DNA of 20,597 bases from Usnea hakonensis (GCA_013423325.1 BLJB01000642.1:1-20597); one strand, 5' to 3'; positions 7,311 to 17,292 are shown, counted from the stretch's first letter. Made by a program: numbers and translations. The notes: a model not told the origin generated them from the letters alone.

Positions 7311-9776
7311 TCAATTGATTTGTGACAAGCCGGGAACCTCCATATCCGTTCCCATTGGAAGATCGTACGGGAGATCTACAAGACCATCCAACATCCAGTT
7401 CAACGGGTCAAAGACCTCATAATTTGATTCGCCGCCGAAGCCATCAGAAGGAGTGATGGTGCCGCCGAGGAGGGCCGAGGGAGCAAGACTATTGTCTACG
7501 ACGGATGTTGCGGAGGATTCGACGGCGGAGTCGGGATTGGTCGGGTTTTTGAGCGCGGCTGTGCGATAATGTCAGTTTTGTACGAACGGCTATGGGAAGT
7601 GGACAGGAGGGATAGGTCTTACATTCGAGATTGCCGCGGCCTTGGGCTTGGAACTCCTCCCGCCATCGCCAGACGGAATCGAAGACTAGGCTCATACTCA
7701 TACGGCATTTGACTTTGAGTTGCAATGAACTGTCACTGTTGTCATTGCTTGCGACCGATCGCCTTAAGCCAGCACCGCTGCTTCTCCAGAGCTGTGCCAA
7801 GACCTCCGCTAGTCGGCTTGGTAGATCGTTTGTGAAGACGCTGATGGATCGGATCGCTTGAATAGTACGATTGAAGAGGTTTCTGCCGTACTCGATGTCG
7901 ATATGTTGGGCGAAGCAACTGTTCATTAATTTTAGTAACGAGAAGCCTGCGGCGATGATCATTTGGAGGATATAATTGGTAGAGTAAACAAGTACGTTGC
8001 CCGCTGTCGTGTTGACGTTGAAAGCCGCTTCGAGGAAGGACGTCGTTGAGCGCCACAACGCAAAGAGATCGCTGCGATAGTCGGTTGAGGATGGAGAGGC
8101 GAAGAAGGCTGAGAGATGGAGGTGAAGGTTGGCGGCACGCAGATACACAGTAGAGACTGTCACACTATTAGTACCCCTTGAGGCTGAGGCGTCTGAAAGG
8201 ATATGGAGATAATGGCTGCGAAGAGCGAAGATCAGGCTCGTAAGAGATGTACATACAAGAACCGTCAAGCTGCAGCTTCTGCTCTAGATCTTCATACTCC
8301 CTGGCAAGGAAGGTGGTATGCACCGATCTCTCGTTATCACTGACCAGCCCAACAGGGTCCAAGCGATTGCTGTATAACGCTTTGGTCACTTTATTACTGA
8401 ATGTTTCGATCAACAATCGTCCATAGACATCATCAGAAAGTCTGAAGTTAGTCTCGAGAGCCCCTGAAGGGGAAAGCGTCCAGTCGTAGAACGTTGACGG
8501 AGGTTGACCGTAACCGGTAGCGACTCTTCGGAAAGTCAGCCTCTATAGACGCACGGGAGGTCGCAATATTCGAAACTCACCGCTGAGCGACAGCGTTGCA
8601 GGTAGCCCATGTCCTTACACGGTCCCTCAGTTCTTCTTCCCGCAGTTCAACCTTGAATTTGGTAAAGTCTTGGGCGTGAGAGGGTCGGTGGAGGCCAATT
8701 TGCATTGCGACTTGCATCACCAACCCGGACAGCATGAAAGTAGGATCCGAAGAAGTGCTGCTTATTGGTAACGGCCACGTGCAAAGGATACACAGTGCTT
8801 TCACCACGAGATAACTTTGAGGAACTTCTGCGAGAGTCTTCCAGAGTAACTCAGATACGGGGCCAGCCAACGAGGTCAGAAGAGAAGGGTCGTATCTACG
8901 AGTGGCTACACTGACGATGACCCAGAATAGTAAAGAGGATGATTGGTAGTACTCGTCAGGAGTCCTTGCGGGATCGAGAAAGGGTATAAATGGATGGTAG
9001 AACGTAAAGAAGCTGGCCATCCAGTCAGAGAAAATTCACGCATGGCTCGGACTATCACATACTGCTGAAACAATTCTTGCACCCGATCGTGAGTAAGGAC
9101 TACATCTCCGATCCGTCTTCCAAGCAACAATTGTGCGTTTGGACTTCTCATGAACGATCCACCCTCGAGTCCGGATCTCAAGTCCATCAACGACGCCACA
9201 GCCTCTTCGGAGCCTATGTACTGATCCATATGCGCAGGCAGGTGGGATATAGTAGGGCTGGCAGAAGTGCTCAATGAAGCCTTGATCACTGGTCCAGTCA
9301 CAGGTGATGATGCTTGTTGGAGGCTCAGCTGCCTTCTCAGCTCCACGATTTCGCGCTCCATTTCCGCATTCTTACTTCGCTTTCCCACTCTTTTGAAATT
9401 GGACTCAATCTTGCATTCCAGGTTCAGGCGCTGACATCGAGCACATGTCATGTAAACCGGTTCCGTAACGACGTCGCACCGTAGCTAATCATTGACTCAT
9501 CAGCTGTGCAAGCTTTTCCGAGCGCACGGCCTATGCCCAACCCACTTTCTGCTGCCGGCACTCATTACACGCTCTCTTCACCCCAGGTTGTCTTCTCCTA
9601 TCCCCAAAATTGCCCTCGAAAACATCCTGCTCACTCGCGCTGGAGCTCTCTCTTTTCCTGCCGCGTTTCCCTTTGACGCTGGTGGGGCTCGCGGTTGTAC
9701 TTAAGGGGGCAGTATTGCCAATACTGCCAGCACTGCTCTGTGGGCGAGTCAATGCAGCAGCGGGCTGCGGGTTCAT
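7311..9776 (-). CDS. Zn(II)2Cys6 transcription factor, six exons
   Basis: Exons: 9546-9776, 9063-9484, 8581-9012, 8257-8525, 7623-8156 and 7311-7558; 711 aa. Introns: 9485-9545 (61 nt), 9013-9062 (GTATGT, 50 nt), 8526-8580 (GTGAGT, 55 nt), 8157-8256 (GTATGT with TACTAAT near the end, 100 nt) and 7559-7622 (GTAAGA, 64 nt). All junctions keep frame and most have CTGAC or CTGAT branch sites. The binuclear cluster is complete: C70-x2-C73-x6-C80-x10-C91-x2-C94-x6-C101, with intron 1 between K77 and L78. Next come a basic linker (NFKRVGKRSKNAEME) and a short coiled coil. The fungal MHR-type regulatory region follows (HFFTFYHPFIPFLDP near 217; VAQRVATGYGQPPS; VSTVYLRAANLHLHLSAFF context; RCRMSMSLVFDSVWRWREEF). 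The acidic-hydrophobic tail YEVFDPLNWMLDGLVDLPY could be an activation segment. Relatives with this cluster are often named War1-like or PrtT-like. I cannot assign targets. The N-terminal start is the least certain part, and a uORF precedes it. Confidence 0.88.
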
Positions 9777-9850
9777 GGGACCGGACAAGCAAGGGAACCT
9801 ATTTGAGACAGCCCTCCGAAGTCGGTGGTTTGGAAATGGCTTTGACCCAT
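9773..9850 (-). promoter_or_regulatory. uORF ending on the transcription factor start (ATGA overlap)
   Basis: An ATG at 9850-9848 in strong context (CCGCCATGG) opens a 25-codon frame beginning MGQSHFQTTD. Its TGA (9775-9773) overlaps the proposed main ATG (9776-9774) as ATGA. It would be the first ATG after the TATA-like site at 9956-9963. The main ATG has a weaker context (C at -3). The arrangement suggests reinitiation or leaky scanning. Alternatively, the upstream ATG belongs to a first exon whose splice I could not find. Confidence 0.45.
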
Positions 9851-9955
9851 GGCGGTAGATCTTCGGGAGATGTGAGGCTACGCTAAAGTCCACACAGCGG
9901 GGAAAGGCGGGGAGATGAGTGGAACCTATTGTTCACACGTTTCAAAATGCATGGT

Positions 9956-9963
9956 ACTTTATA
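9956..9963 (-). promoter_or_regulatory. TATA-like box of the Zn2Cys6 gene
   Basis: Read on the - strand this is TATAAAGT, about 180 bp before the main ATG and about 106 bp before the uORF ATG. No other ATG falls between it and the uORF. It is assigned by motif and position only. Confidence 0.4.
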
Positions 9964-10770
9964 CGAGTAGAAAGAATCATGTTGCTATATTCTGAACTTC
10001 TTTGGCCTCGCTGGAACCAAAAGATTCTACTAACACTGCCTTCTAAAAAGACGCAGTAATGTTCGATATATACCGTGGCAGCACAACTCACAAACAGATT
10101 CGCACAAGGTATCTTACCTTACTTTATCATTCGAGAAGTCCCTTGGCGGAGGACCCTCACCCCATGGTAAGGTAGCCAGCAGGCCTTTGTTTCAGCTTCA
10201 TTTTATTTCTGTGGTAAACTTACTACATTAGCGCTGGGCTAACGGCCTGGCGCTGGCTATAAATTTTCGTTGTATGAAGAACTACGAGGGCTGTGTAGTG
10301 GAGAGTAGTCAGCGCAGATGACGGATAGCTGTACATTGTCGTATTACACCGTGGATACAGTCATCATCTTCGCAAATCTGAGAAGCCGTTCTAGAGATCG
10401 CTGTATGTTGTAAAGTGCCTTTTTAAAGACAGGAGGTAAAGTAACGGTGGTGCAGCGTGAAGATCGACGGGCACTAATACGATCTAAGGACTGAGACGGT
10501 CTTATAAGTCGTATCCAATTTCCAACTTGGCTTGGCATGCTTATTTATTTTTGTTGTGTTTAAAAGGGGGCAACAGGTCTTTCATTTCTTTCTCTTTCTT
10601 CCTCAACAGAACATTTTTTCCCTCCTTAGCATTTCTCACTCTCATTTGGATACAACCACTCTGTCATTATTCTTAAATAACCAAACCAAAGCTGCAGCGT
10701 CAAAGGTGATTTCTCTACTACACATTAAGAACAAAGACAACATACCTAAACCCACACAATTGTAGCGAGA
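9964..10770. other. Intergenic; GPI-protein promoter and leader
   Basis: About 800 bp between two divergently transcribed genes. A TATAAA at 10258-10263 on the + strand is 508 bp from the next ATG, so its role is doubtful. From about 10540 to 10770 there is no ATG on the + strand. A CT-rich tract at about 10577-10635 precedes an A/C-rich leader, the usual look of a fungal transcription start region. The antisense frame at 10344-10538 has no recognisable content. Confidence 0.5.
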
Positions 10771-11595
10771 ATGATCTCCGTCACATTCTCTCTGCTATCT
10801 CTAATAGCCCTCAGCGCCGCCCAAAATCAAACGGCCTCTTTGTTCATTCCCAATGCAGATGCGCAAAGCCTTGTCGGATCCATTGTTGGAGGCGTATGGA
10901 GTCCTGACCTGAAATGTCAGGTATTCGTGAGCTGACGAGTATTCTATTCACCAGGATGCCACAGCTACCACCTATGTTGTTCAGTGCGCAAATGACGGGT
11001 CCAATGGCGCGGCAGCTACCACTGCTGCTGCTGCAGCAACCACCGACATCGGCGGTAACTTGGATAGCGGTTCATGCGGATTTCCGTCCCCAGTAACGGT
11101 GGTGGAGGGCCCGTCGACTGTTGCCTATGCACTCACTCTCGATGACTCGTAAGTAATCAATCCGGGTGTCTGACCATGTTCGTGACTGATTTTGGTGCCA
11201 GTGTCGCATCCGTAAATTGTGTTCTCTCAGGCTCTTCGATCGCGGTGTGTACCGCGTCAGCGTCTGGTGCTATCCTTACCCAGGAGACTGGAGTGCCCAC
11301 TCTAACGTCCACCACTCTTTCTGGCACCGATGTCTCTTTTATGCCAGTCGTTATCACAGCCGGCTCGGTCACCAATACTGCATCAAAACCCTCATCTACT
11401 ACTGCATCTACCACTGGAGGATCAAAAGCAGGATCGAACGTAGGCTCTACAAGCTCGACTGGGGGAACACAGACACAAACTGGTAGCACGACCAGCGCGT
11501 CAAACAAAGCGACCGGTGCTGCCGTACACAAGGCACCAGCGATGGGTATGGGAGCAGCAGGCGCCTTGGCCGCCGTTGCAGCAGTGGTGCTATAA
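10771..11595 (+). CDS. Secreted GPI-anchored Ser/Thr-rich cell-surface protein
   Basis: Exons 10771-10893, 10955-11148 and 11202-11595 encode 236 aa. Intron 1 (61 nt, GTATGG...GCTGAC...CCAG) is phase 0. Intron 2 (53 nt, GTAAGT...GACTGAT...CCAG) is phase 2. The protein starts with a signal peptide (MISVTFSLLSLIALSAAQ; cleavage likely near residues 16-18) and an N-glycosylation sequon NQT. The ectodomain has four cysteines (VVQC, GSCGFP, SVNC, AVC) and motifs usual in fungal GPI proteins (ATATTYVVQC, VEGPSTVAYALT). A Ser/Thr/Gly-rich stalk suited to O-mannosylation follows (about 160-210). The C-terminus ends in a small-residue region and a hydrophobic tail (AGALAAVAAVVL), as expected for a GPI signal; the omega site is probably near the SASNKATG segment. 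It is likely plasma-membrane or wall attached. No enzymatic domain is visible. A run of GCT/GCA codons encodes a short poly-Ala/Thr insert in exon 2. Confidence 0.85.
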
Positions 11596-12448
11596 AAGCA
11601 GCGTTGCAGATGCTCTGCATAATTTTGAAAGCGATCGATTGGGGTGGCTGTACAGTTGCATTAGCGTAGACCTGCATGGGGTCATCCTGAAACGATTACA
11701 GAGTAGTACATTATTCATGATAAAGCAAGACCAGAATGGCCCAGAATGCTGCATGAAGACCGAGCAAGACCGAGCTATGCCTTGTTGAGATAATGACTTG
11801 CAGCCAGATATCTTCTGTAATTATCACACGACACCCATCATCAAAGGATAATGGCCTCATGACCGCTCTTGTCGTATTCTTCTGTCTCTCCCTGAAATCG
11901 ATGTAGATTTTCAGGATCAGGAATTGATCAGCGCTAAAACATGTTTCTTGAGGCTCTGATGATTTGATTCGCCGAGCTACCTTTAGCATATTCTCCCAGC
12001 CTCCCAGCTGCATTGGTGGCATTATTGTCGTCCTCCACTTGATGATACGAGTCCACGAATCCCTGTATCCAGCTATTGATCCCTATCAGCATAGAGAAAT
12101 GGTTCATATAATGTCGGTAAGTGCAAGTGCAATCCTCAAGGCCGAATGAGAAGCTCGTCTGCCTTGAACGTACAGCTTTTTCCGTTGTCACATGAGGCAA
12201 CCGTTGAAGAAATAAGAGATATAGGTACCTATTTATTGTTGTTGGAGGGGAGAGGCGGGGCGGGAACGGCTATAGGCTCACTTCTAATAGGGGAAATATA
12301 CTAGCGTCGCAATCAAATCCCCGAAGACGACTACTCCAATTATTCTCCTTCTTCTTGTGAGAGGCAAAAAATCATAGACGCTCATATCACTTATCATCAT
12401 ACCTAGGGCTCTCACCAAAGGCAAAAACTCACCTCCTGCAGCGGTTCC
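11596..12448. other. Intergenic, no gene supported
   Basis: About 850 bp hold the 3' end of the GPI gene and the upstream region of the next gene. Two overlapping - strand frames exist (11711-12022 from an ATG, 11934-12200 from a non-ATG codon). Their products show no recognisable domain and no splice arrangement joins them. An exact 12-bp palindrome, ATAGGTACCTAT, is at 12221-12232. Confidence 0.5.
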
Positions 12449-12782
12449 ATGGCTACCTAGCTGACAGCGCCTTGCGACAAATTTGCGCAGCTTGCCGCGA
12501 ACTCGGTCAGCCTGCGGCCTATCGCATGAACGATTGCATCAGCCTCTTCAATCAGTACACCTTGCGCTTTCTCGGCTGACTCACAGAATTCCTCCACTGT
12601 TCTTTACTCTCAGAAGCGGCTTGAAGCTCGCAGATCACTGCACCCTTGATTCACCACATTCCGCCCTTCCAGGTCCACTGGGATACTCGTATACAGCCAC
12701 GGGCAGCAACGTTGCCGAGGCCTGCAACAGCATGACCAGTCGCGAATCCTCATTCCGCCCGATTGAAGGCTCTATACGTTGA
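12449..12782 (+). promoter_or_regulatory. Three uORFs upstream of the 1176-aa gene
   Basis: The only + strand ATGs between 12449 and the main ATG at 12835 each open a short frame that closes before it. They are 12449-12460 (MAT), 12526-12579 (17 codons, starting MNDCISLF) and 12732-12782 (16 codons, starting MTSRESSF). The last stop is 52 nt before the main start. Short uORFs in series are typical of translationally restrained genes. This assumes transcription starts upstream of 12449, which the sequence does not prove. Confidence 0.35.
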
Positions 12783-12834
12783 AAGTTGGGTGGCGTTTAA
12801 GATCGGAAGTGAAAAAAAGAGCAATACCAGAAAG

Positions 12835-15800
12835 ATGCCGGGTAAAGACCTTGGCGTTGATGTGGACATATTGCCTCCTCTCAACCTCGGTTCGCTAAAA
12901 GGCCATAAAGTATTGCCACGCAGAAAAATCGTCTCCGAAGACGCGGATCTCGGGCGCCCCATATGGCAGGAGAGGAGGATGAAGCATCCAAGGAAAAGCG
13001 GACAAACCAGCTACAGCTCGGCCCAACGTATCCAATCATGGATACCAGAGGCTCCGCCAATCCAAGTCATCCCCGTGATCGGTAAGCCACTGACACCGCC
13101 GATCAATTTCAGGGACGACTTCCAAAGCTGGATTAACGATGTTGCCTTGAGGGGCCGAGGCTTGACAAGGGAAAACCCAGGGGAGAGTACTGGCCCCACG
13201 CCCTTGGTCCAGCAAAGCCCACCGACCCCAGAAACAACACCCCCCAAGATATATCGCACCCAAGCTGCAGCTTCACGTTCATCTACTTACAATACCTCTG
13301 AGGATCGATCGGATTCATTCAAGACCGCACAGGAAACTCAGTCTTCAGATGATGAGAGCCAACCGCTGGACTCTCCATCCGATCACCCCGTGAGACAGAA
13401 ATGGCTGAGATCATTGGGACTTTCAAAGCACAAAAATGTGGGACTTGGCTTGGGATTGGAGTCGGAGGATGAGGAGCCTACACCAAGAGTGATGACTGCC
13501 AACCGCGTAGTCAGGCATCCAGACTTTGGCACATTTGATGGAAATTGGGACGCCAGTGACGAAGATAGACCCGATGGTGGCAGCCAAGGAGATCATAGCT
13601 CAGCGACGTCTGTACCCTATGATAGACGACCTCACAGACGCCCAAAGATGGCAGAACCTCCCACATTAGACTCTCCCACACTGGGACAGGAGGTCGAATC
13701 ATCCCTACAAAAGTCTCTCAGTTTGCGACAGAGAGTTGAGAACAGCCGGCGTAGTGTACCACCAGCTTCAACGGACAAGTCTGCGACCCAAACACACTGG
13801 CCCCCGAAGGGAGACTATTTTGACGTCGACACGGAGTTGCGCGAAATAAACAATAAGCGGCTATCCCAGGCTTCTACGGCCTCTACCGTGGTGGAAGCAA
13901 TGGTGATTCAATCTCCACCTCCACGACGGCAAACGTTGCGGCACACTGTCAAGATGGAAGACATGAACTCAAGCACTCCTCCTCCACCACCATCTAATCG
14001 CAACTCTATGAATTCCAACGAGCGTGCGTCGCTTCGACGACGTTTGCGCAGGAGCGGGAGTCCCGATCAGGAGTTAAGGAAAAGCTACGCATCTGCAGAT
14101 ACTACTGAAAGTGTCGGCTCCAATCCTTCTAAAGCGCAACTAGACCTTGTTCCAGCGATTGCACTTCCAGAAGGTCTATCCTCCATTCAGTCTTCTGCCT
14201 CTGGTAGCAAACAGCTTTCGAGGACCTTCTCGCTCAACTCGCGTCAGCCATCAACAAGGCCAACAACTGCTCCGGAAGAATCCGTGGGTTACTTTGATGT
14301 TCCACCACGCCAAGATCGCCGAACCATGTCTGTAGTGATACGCCCTCCAAAACCCTCAAAGGCTGAAAAGAAATCCGAAAAAGAAATTGAGCCACCTGCC
14401 GTAGCACAGCTATCGTCACCCTCGGTACCGACCAGTAGCGAAATCTCAAGGGCGACGTCTGTGACTTCTGCAGGAATGGGTACGCATTTCGAGCCGCTCA
14501 CGCCGGCAGACCATTCTCACGCAACACTCCACCTTCGCGATCCTCCGGACGAGCATAATCTCAGCGTGGATCGGAATATGAGCGAGTGGTCTGCAATTCG
14601 CCCGCGTTCAACCATCGTGACTCCTTTTTCACTTCGGTCAGCCCACTCGTCTACTCCTGGTACACTTGAGGTTAATGAGGCGACTGCTATAAGCATCTAT
14701 CCTCACACAAATAAGTCAATACTTGTCATCCAGCAAATGGCAGGAGAAAGCGGCTCTAGCCCTAGAGAACAGTCAGCGATCATTGCTGGGAACGCAAACA
14801 TCGCGCTTCCGGGATCGATCACTCCTGTCATTCAGCAACCATCACCACCTAAAGAGATCTTGAACTCACCACTCCAAAACCCCCGCGATGCTCCCCATCC
14901 TCCAGATCTCAGACTCATTGCACCAACGCCTGCAAACGGTCGCCCTTCATCTGAAGCAACGCCACCTGTTCCGGAAACTCCAGCCAGAATCAATCGGTTC
15001 AGCGCTCCAATCACATCAATCAAGCGTGCCATCTCTAGTCATCGCCTTTCTGAAAGCTTTTCCTCCCCTTTCGCCCGGACGTTTTCGCTGCGTGGCACTG
15101 CTAGCACTCTCCGTAGGCGGACCGCAGGCGACAATCCAGAACCAGGAGCCAAACTCCACCCATTCTGGCGGCCCCGTGGCTTCTGGGACGACGATGATGA
15201 CAGTGATAGCGATGAGGAATTTGGGAACACTGGCTTCCTGACTGGGAGCCGAAGACCGTCACAGAGTATATCAGAGACTACGCCTCGGCGAACATTGTCT
15301 TTGACGCGTCGTCTAAGAGGGTCGTTGCATTTGGGCCATTCCCCACAGCGGTTGCGGCGGATGTCTCTATCTTCCGAGGTAGATCAAAACCTTTACGAGT
15401 TCGTCAACGCAAACAACGGGCGCACCCAAGAGGAGAGCAAGAGGGATGGAGTACTCATTCAGCCAAAATTTCAAAGCGACAGAGAACGCGAGAATGATGC
15501 TAAACCAAGGAGAACAATGTCATTGACGCGCAGACTTACAGGATCGATTCGATTGCCTCATCCTGCACGTCGGCAGCAGACGCTCTCGATATCATATCCG
15601 CTGGAACACGACAATGGCAGCTCCATGCCCGCAGTCCGTCGGGAAGATATAGGTCGAACAGCAGATATGGTGCCTACGATAGCAACTTCAATGACGCGCC
15701 GATTGACGAGGTCGATACGCTTGCCTCACCGTGAGCGGCGAGAACGTCCAATGTCAATCAGCGCCCCATTGCATCCGCATGAAGATAAATCCGTCAAGCC

Positions 15801-16365
15801 GGTAGTCGTTGGTGGAGAAGAATGGAGATCAAATGCCACTCCCCGACGAACCATGTCGTTGACTCGTCGAGTGACAGGATCACTACGCTTACCTCTTCGC
15901 GAGCGGCGAGAAAGACCATTGTCAATTAGTGCCCCACTACATCCGATGGAGGATGTTCCTATCAATCCGAGGGTTAATGGCGTAGGGGAACGAATGTCAG
16001 AGGTCAGACCTCGGCGAACCATGTCCTTGACTCGCCGACTGAGCAGATCGCTACCCCATCCTGCCCGCCCGCCAAGGCCGCTGTCGATGTCTTCCCCTCT
16101 GGATCGAGACAACTACGAATCTGTGCAGGCGAAGGTGCATAACGATGAAGAGCCAACAGGCGAGCGGATGCTGCGCCCCGGCTACCCGGTACAACTTGTG
16201 GGGTTCAAAGCATTTGCGGAGAAGATTGAACGGAGACGAGAAGCTCGGGAAGGAGGGAAGAGGGAAGAGCGAAGGAGGTGGCGGACGAATAGTACTGAGT
16301 ACATGGAGACGGACGATGCATCATTCCGGACCGATCACTTCAAGAGAGAGATGGGCGGGTATTGA
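12835..16365 (+). CDS. Large disordered Ser/Pro/Arg-rich protein with basic C-terminal repeats, 1176 aa
   Basis: A single uninterrupted exon. I chose the ATG at 12835 (AAAGATGCC) because the frame upstream has no ATG before its stop. I do not recognise a catalytic domain. The N-terminal 110 residues look most ordered (ILPPLNLGSLKGHKVLPRRK, SAQRIQSWIPEAPPIQVIPV, FRDDFQSWINDVALRGRG). A long Ser/Thr/Pro-rich disordered stretch follows. An acidic run (DDDDDSDSDEEFG, about residue 784) precedes five basic repeats at 816-1089. The end is highly charged, with a possible helix (FKAFAEKIERRREAREG). The sequence RT(M/F/L)S(L/V) recurs at Ser466, 499, 751, 822, 896, 1008 and 1064, resembling sites for basophilic kinases. 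There are no membrane segments. A scaffold or cortical regulatory protein controlled by phosphorylation is possible, but that is inference. Three short uORFs lie upstream. The srk1-like kinase gene follows on the same strand, 1.2 kb away. Confidence 0.8.
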   Translation: MPGKDLGVDVDILPPLNLGSLKGHKVLPRRKIVSEDADLGRPIWQERRMKHPRKSGQTSYSSAQRIQSWIPEAPPIQVIPVIGKPLTPPINFRDDFQSWINDVALRGRGLTRENPGESTGPTPLVQQSPPTPETTPPKIYRTQAAASRSSTYNTSEDRSDSFKTAQETQSSDDESQPLDSPSDHPVRQKWLRSLGLSKHKNVGLGLGLESEDEEPTPRVMTANRVVRHPDFGTFDGNWDASDEDRPDGGSQGDHSSATSVPYDRRPHRRPKMAEPPTLDSPTLGQEVESSLQKSLSLRQRVENSRRSVPPASTDKSATQTHWPPKGDYFDVDTELREINNKRLSQASTASTVVEAMVIQSPPPRRQTLRHTVKMEDMNSSTPPPPPSNRNSMNSNERASLRRRLRRSGSPDQELRKSYASADTTESVGSNPSKAQLDLVPAIALPEGLSSIQSSASGSKQLSRTFSLNSRQPSTRPTTAPEESVGYFDVPPRQDRRTMSVVIRPPKPSKAEKKSEKEIEPPAVAQLSSPSVPTSSEISRATSVTSAGMGTHFEPLTPADHSHATLHLRDPPDEHNLSVDRNMSEWSAIRPRSTIVTPFSLRSAHSSTPGTLEVNEATAISIYPHTNKSILVIQQMAGESGSSPREQSAIIAGNANIALPGSITPVIQQPSPPKEILNSPLQNPRDAPHPPDLRLIAPTPANGRPSSEATPPVPETPARINRFSAPITSIKRAISSHRLSESFSSPFARTFSLRGTASTLRRRTAGDNPEPGAKLHPFWRPRGFWDDDDDSDSDEEFGNTGFLTGSRRPSQSISETTPRRTLSLTRRLRGSLHLGHSPQRLRRMSLSSEVDQNLYEFVNANNGRTQEESKRDGVLIQPKFQSDRERENDAKPRRTMSLTRRLTGSIRLPHPARRQQTLSISYPLEHDNGSSMPAVRREDIGRTADMVPTIATSMTRRLTRSIRLPHRERRERPMSISAPLHPHEDKSVKPVVVGGEEWRSNATPRRTMSLTRRVTGSLRLPLRERRERPLSISAPLHPMEDVPINPRVNGVGERMSEVRPRRTMSLTRRLSRSLPHPARPPRPLSMSSPLDRDNYESVQAKVHNDEEPTGERMLRPGYPVQLVGFKAFAEKIERRREAREGGKREERRRWRTNSTEYMETDDASFRTDHFKREMGGY
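15280..16101 (+). repeat. Five degenerate coding repeats (basic motif array)
   Basis: Units start at about residues 816, 890, 951, 1002 and 1058 of the 1176-aa protein. The consensus is PRRTMSLTRRLTGSIRLPH, then an Arg-rich spacer, then RPLSISAPL, then a variable acidic spacer. Unit 3 lacks the leading PRRT. Unit 1 is the most divergent after its start and has the longest spacer. Unit spacings are 74, 61, 51 and 56 residues. The DNA differs between units at many synonymous positions, so the duplications are old and the protein motif appears maintained. Confidence 0.9.
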
Positions 16366-16760
16366 AAGCAGCCGATGTTTGGTCAAGGGAAAGAGAAGGT
16401 TGGGGAGAACACGTTTCGGGCGGACGAAGAAATTCTTGATTACTCGCAGCATGAACCTGGGGCCTTGAAATACATGATGATGAACTGATGAGACGGCTGT
16501 GACGATTCTTCTACGCTAGTGTGGGCATATGCGCAACGATGAGTTGATGAGGGTCGGGGTATATGCGTCGTGTATGGACATCTCGCTTTATTTTACGGTA
16601 TTTTTTATCTTTAGTATACTGGATATACGTATTATAAGATGGAAATTTAGCAGCGCTGAAGATGGCCAATGTGTGCAAATATGCAGGCACTAATAATTGT
16701 GTCTGGCATATTATTAAAGTCGGTTATGTAGAATTGGGTGATTATTTTAGTCGATTATTT

Positions 16761-16793
16761 GATGACGACGATGATGATGATGGTGATGATGAT
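16761..16793. repeat. GAT/GAC trinucleotide repeat
   Basis: About eleven units of GAT with GAC and GGT variants, in the noncoding DNA between the 1176-aa gene and the kinase. It is a simple-sequence repeat. Confidence 0.85.
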
Positions 16794-17280
16794 TGTATGC
16801 CGTCATTGTGCAGAAAGAGAAAAGAGTAATTCAGGATAGGACCCCTGGCTTGTGCACAACATGTCGTGAACAAAATGTACGCTAAACATCAAGAATGACG
16901 ACACACTTTATACCTGCCCTAAGGTATAACCGAGGGTACCAAAATACAAGTTCGTTGACCCTGCAATCATCTCAGCCTGTCACAATTTCAGTATCAGTTC
17001 GTTCGCACCTCGGATTTGGTTTACTCGTATATCCATTCGTCCTGTTCCAAGGAGCTCTGAATCATCGACAGATTTATAGCAGCTTGGTACCTCTTCCCTT
17101 TCCAACTTCTAGCTTGGTTGACGTGCGTGAGCGTTGACATAAAGGGCAACTCATACCGAGAAATCGAAGGACCCTTGAATTCTTCCTTCTGCCCAAACTG
17201 CAATCTTGAGAGCAGATCCTTCGTCATAGTCTTTCCCCCCAACTGTCAATTCTGCACCCGCCCTGCGCACAGCAGTAAAC

Positions 17281-17292
17281 TAAGGTACCTTA
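17281..17292. promoter_or_regulatory. 12-bp palindrome TAAGGTACCTTA in kinase leader
   Basis: A perfect palindrome followed within 20 bp by another CCTTA (17301-17305). Related GGTACC-centred sequences occur in other noncoding DNA here (TACCTAAGGTACCTACC at 131-147; ATAGGTACCTAT at 12221-12232). It could be a protein-binding site or a dispersed intergenic motif. Function is unknown. Confidence 0.3.

Noticed and set aside
8157..8256. Shorter splice choices for intron 4 of the transcription factor (ending near 8193 or 8184)
   Set aside because: They keep frame but lack a branch site near the 3' end. The 100-nt version has TACTAAT just before its CAG and gives the family-like join before VYLRAANLHLHLSAFF.
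7311..9776. Assigning the Zn2Cys6 protein specifically as PrtT (protease regulator) or War1 (weak-acid response)
   Set aside because: Both names are applied loosely to this cluster type. Without a phylogeny the sequence alone does not decide, so I left the symbol empty.
10258..10263. TATAAA upstream of the GPI-protein gene
   Set aside because: It is 508 bp from the ATG, with intervening ATGs near 10274 and 10537. The ATG-free CT-rich leader after 10540 is a better start region.
11711..12200. Two overlapping - strand frames downstream of the GPI gene
   Set aside because: They are in different registers, one lacks an ATG, and neither shows a known motif. I could not build a spliced model linking them.
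12483..12782. 99-aa + strand frame before the 1176-aa gene
   Set aside because: It begins at TTG; the only ATG in that frame is near its end (12732), so I describe just that short uORF.
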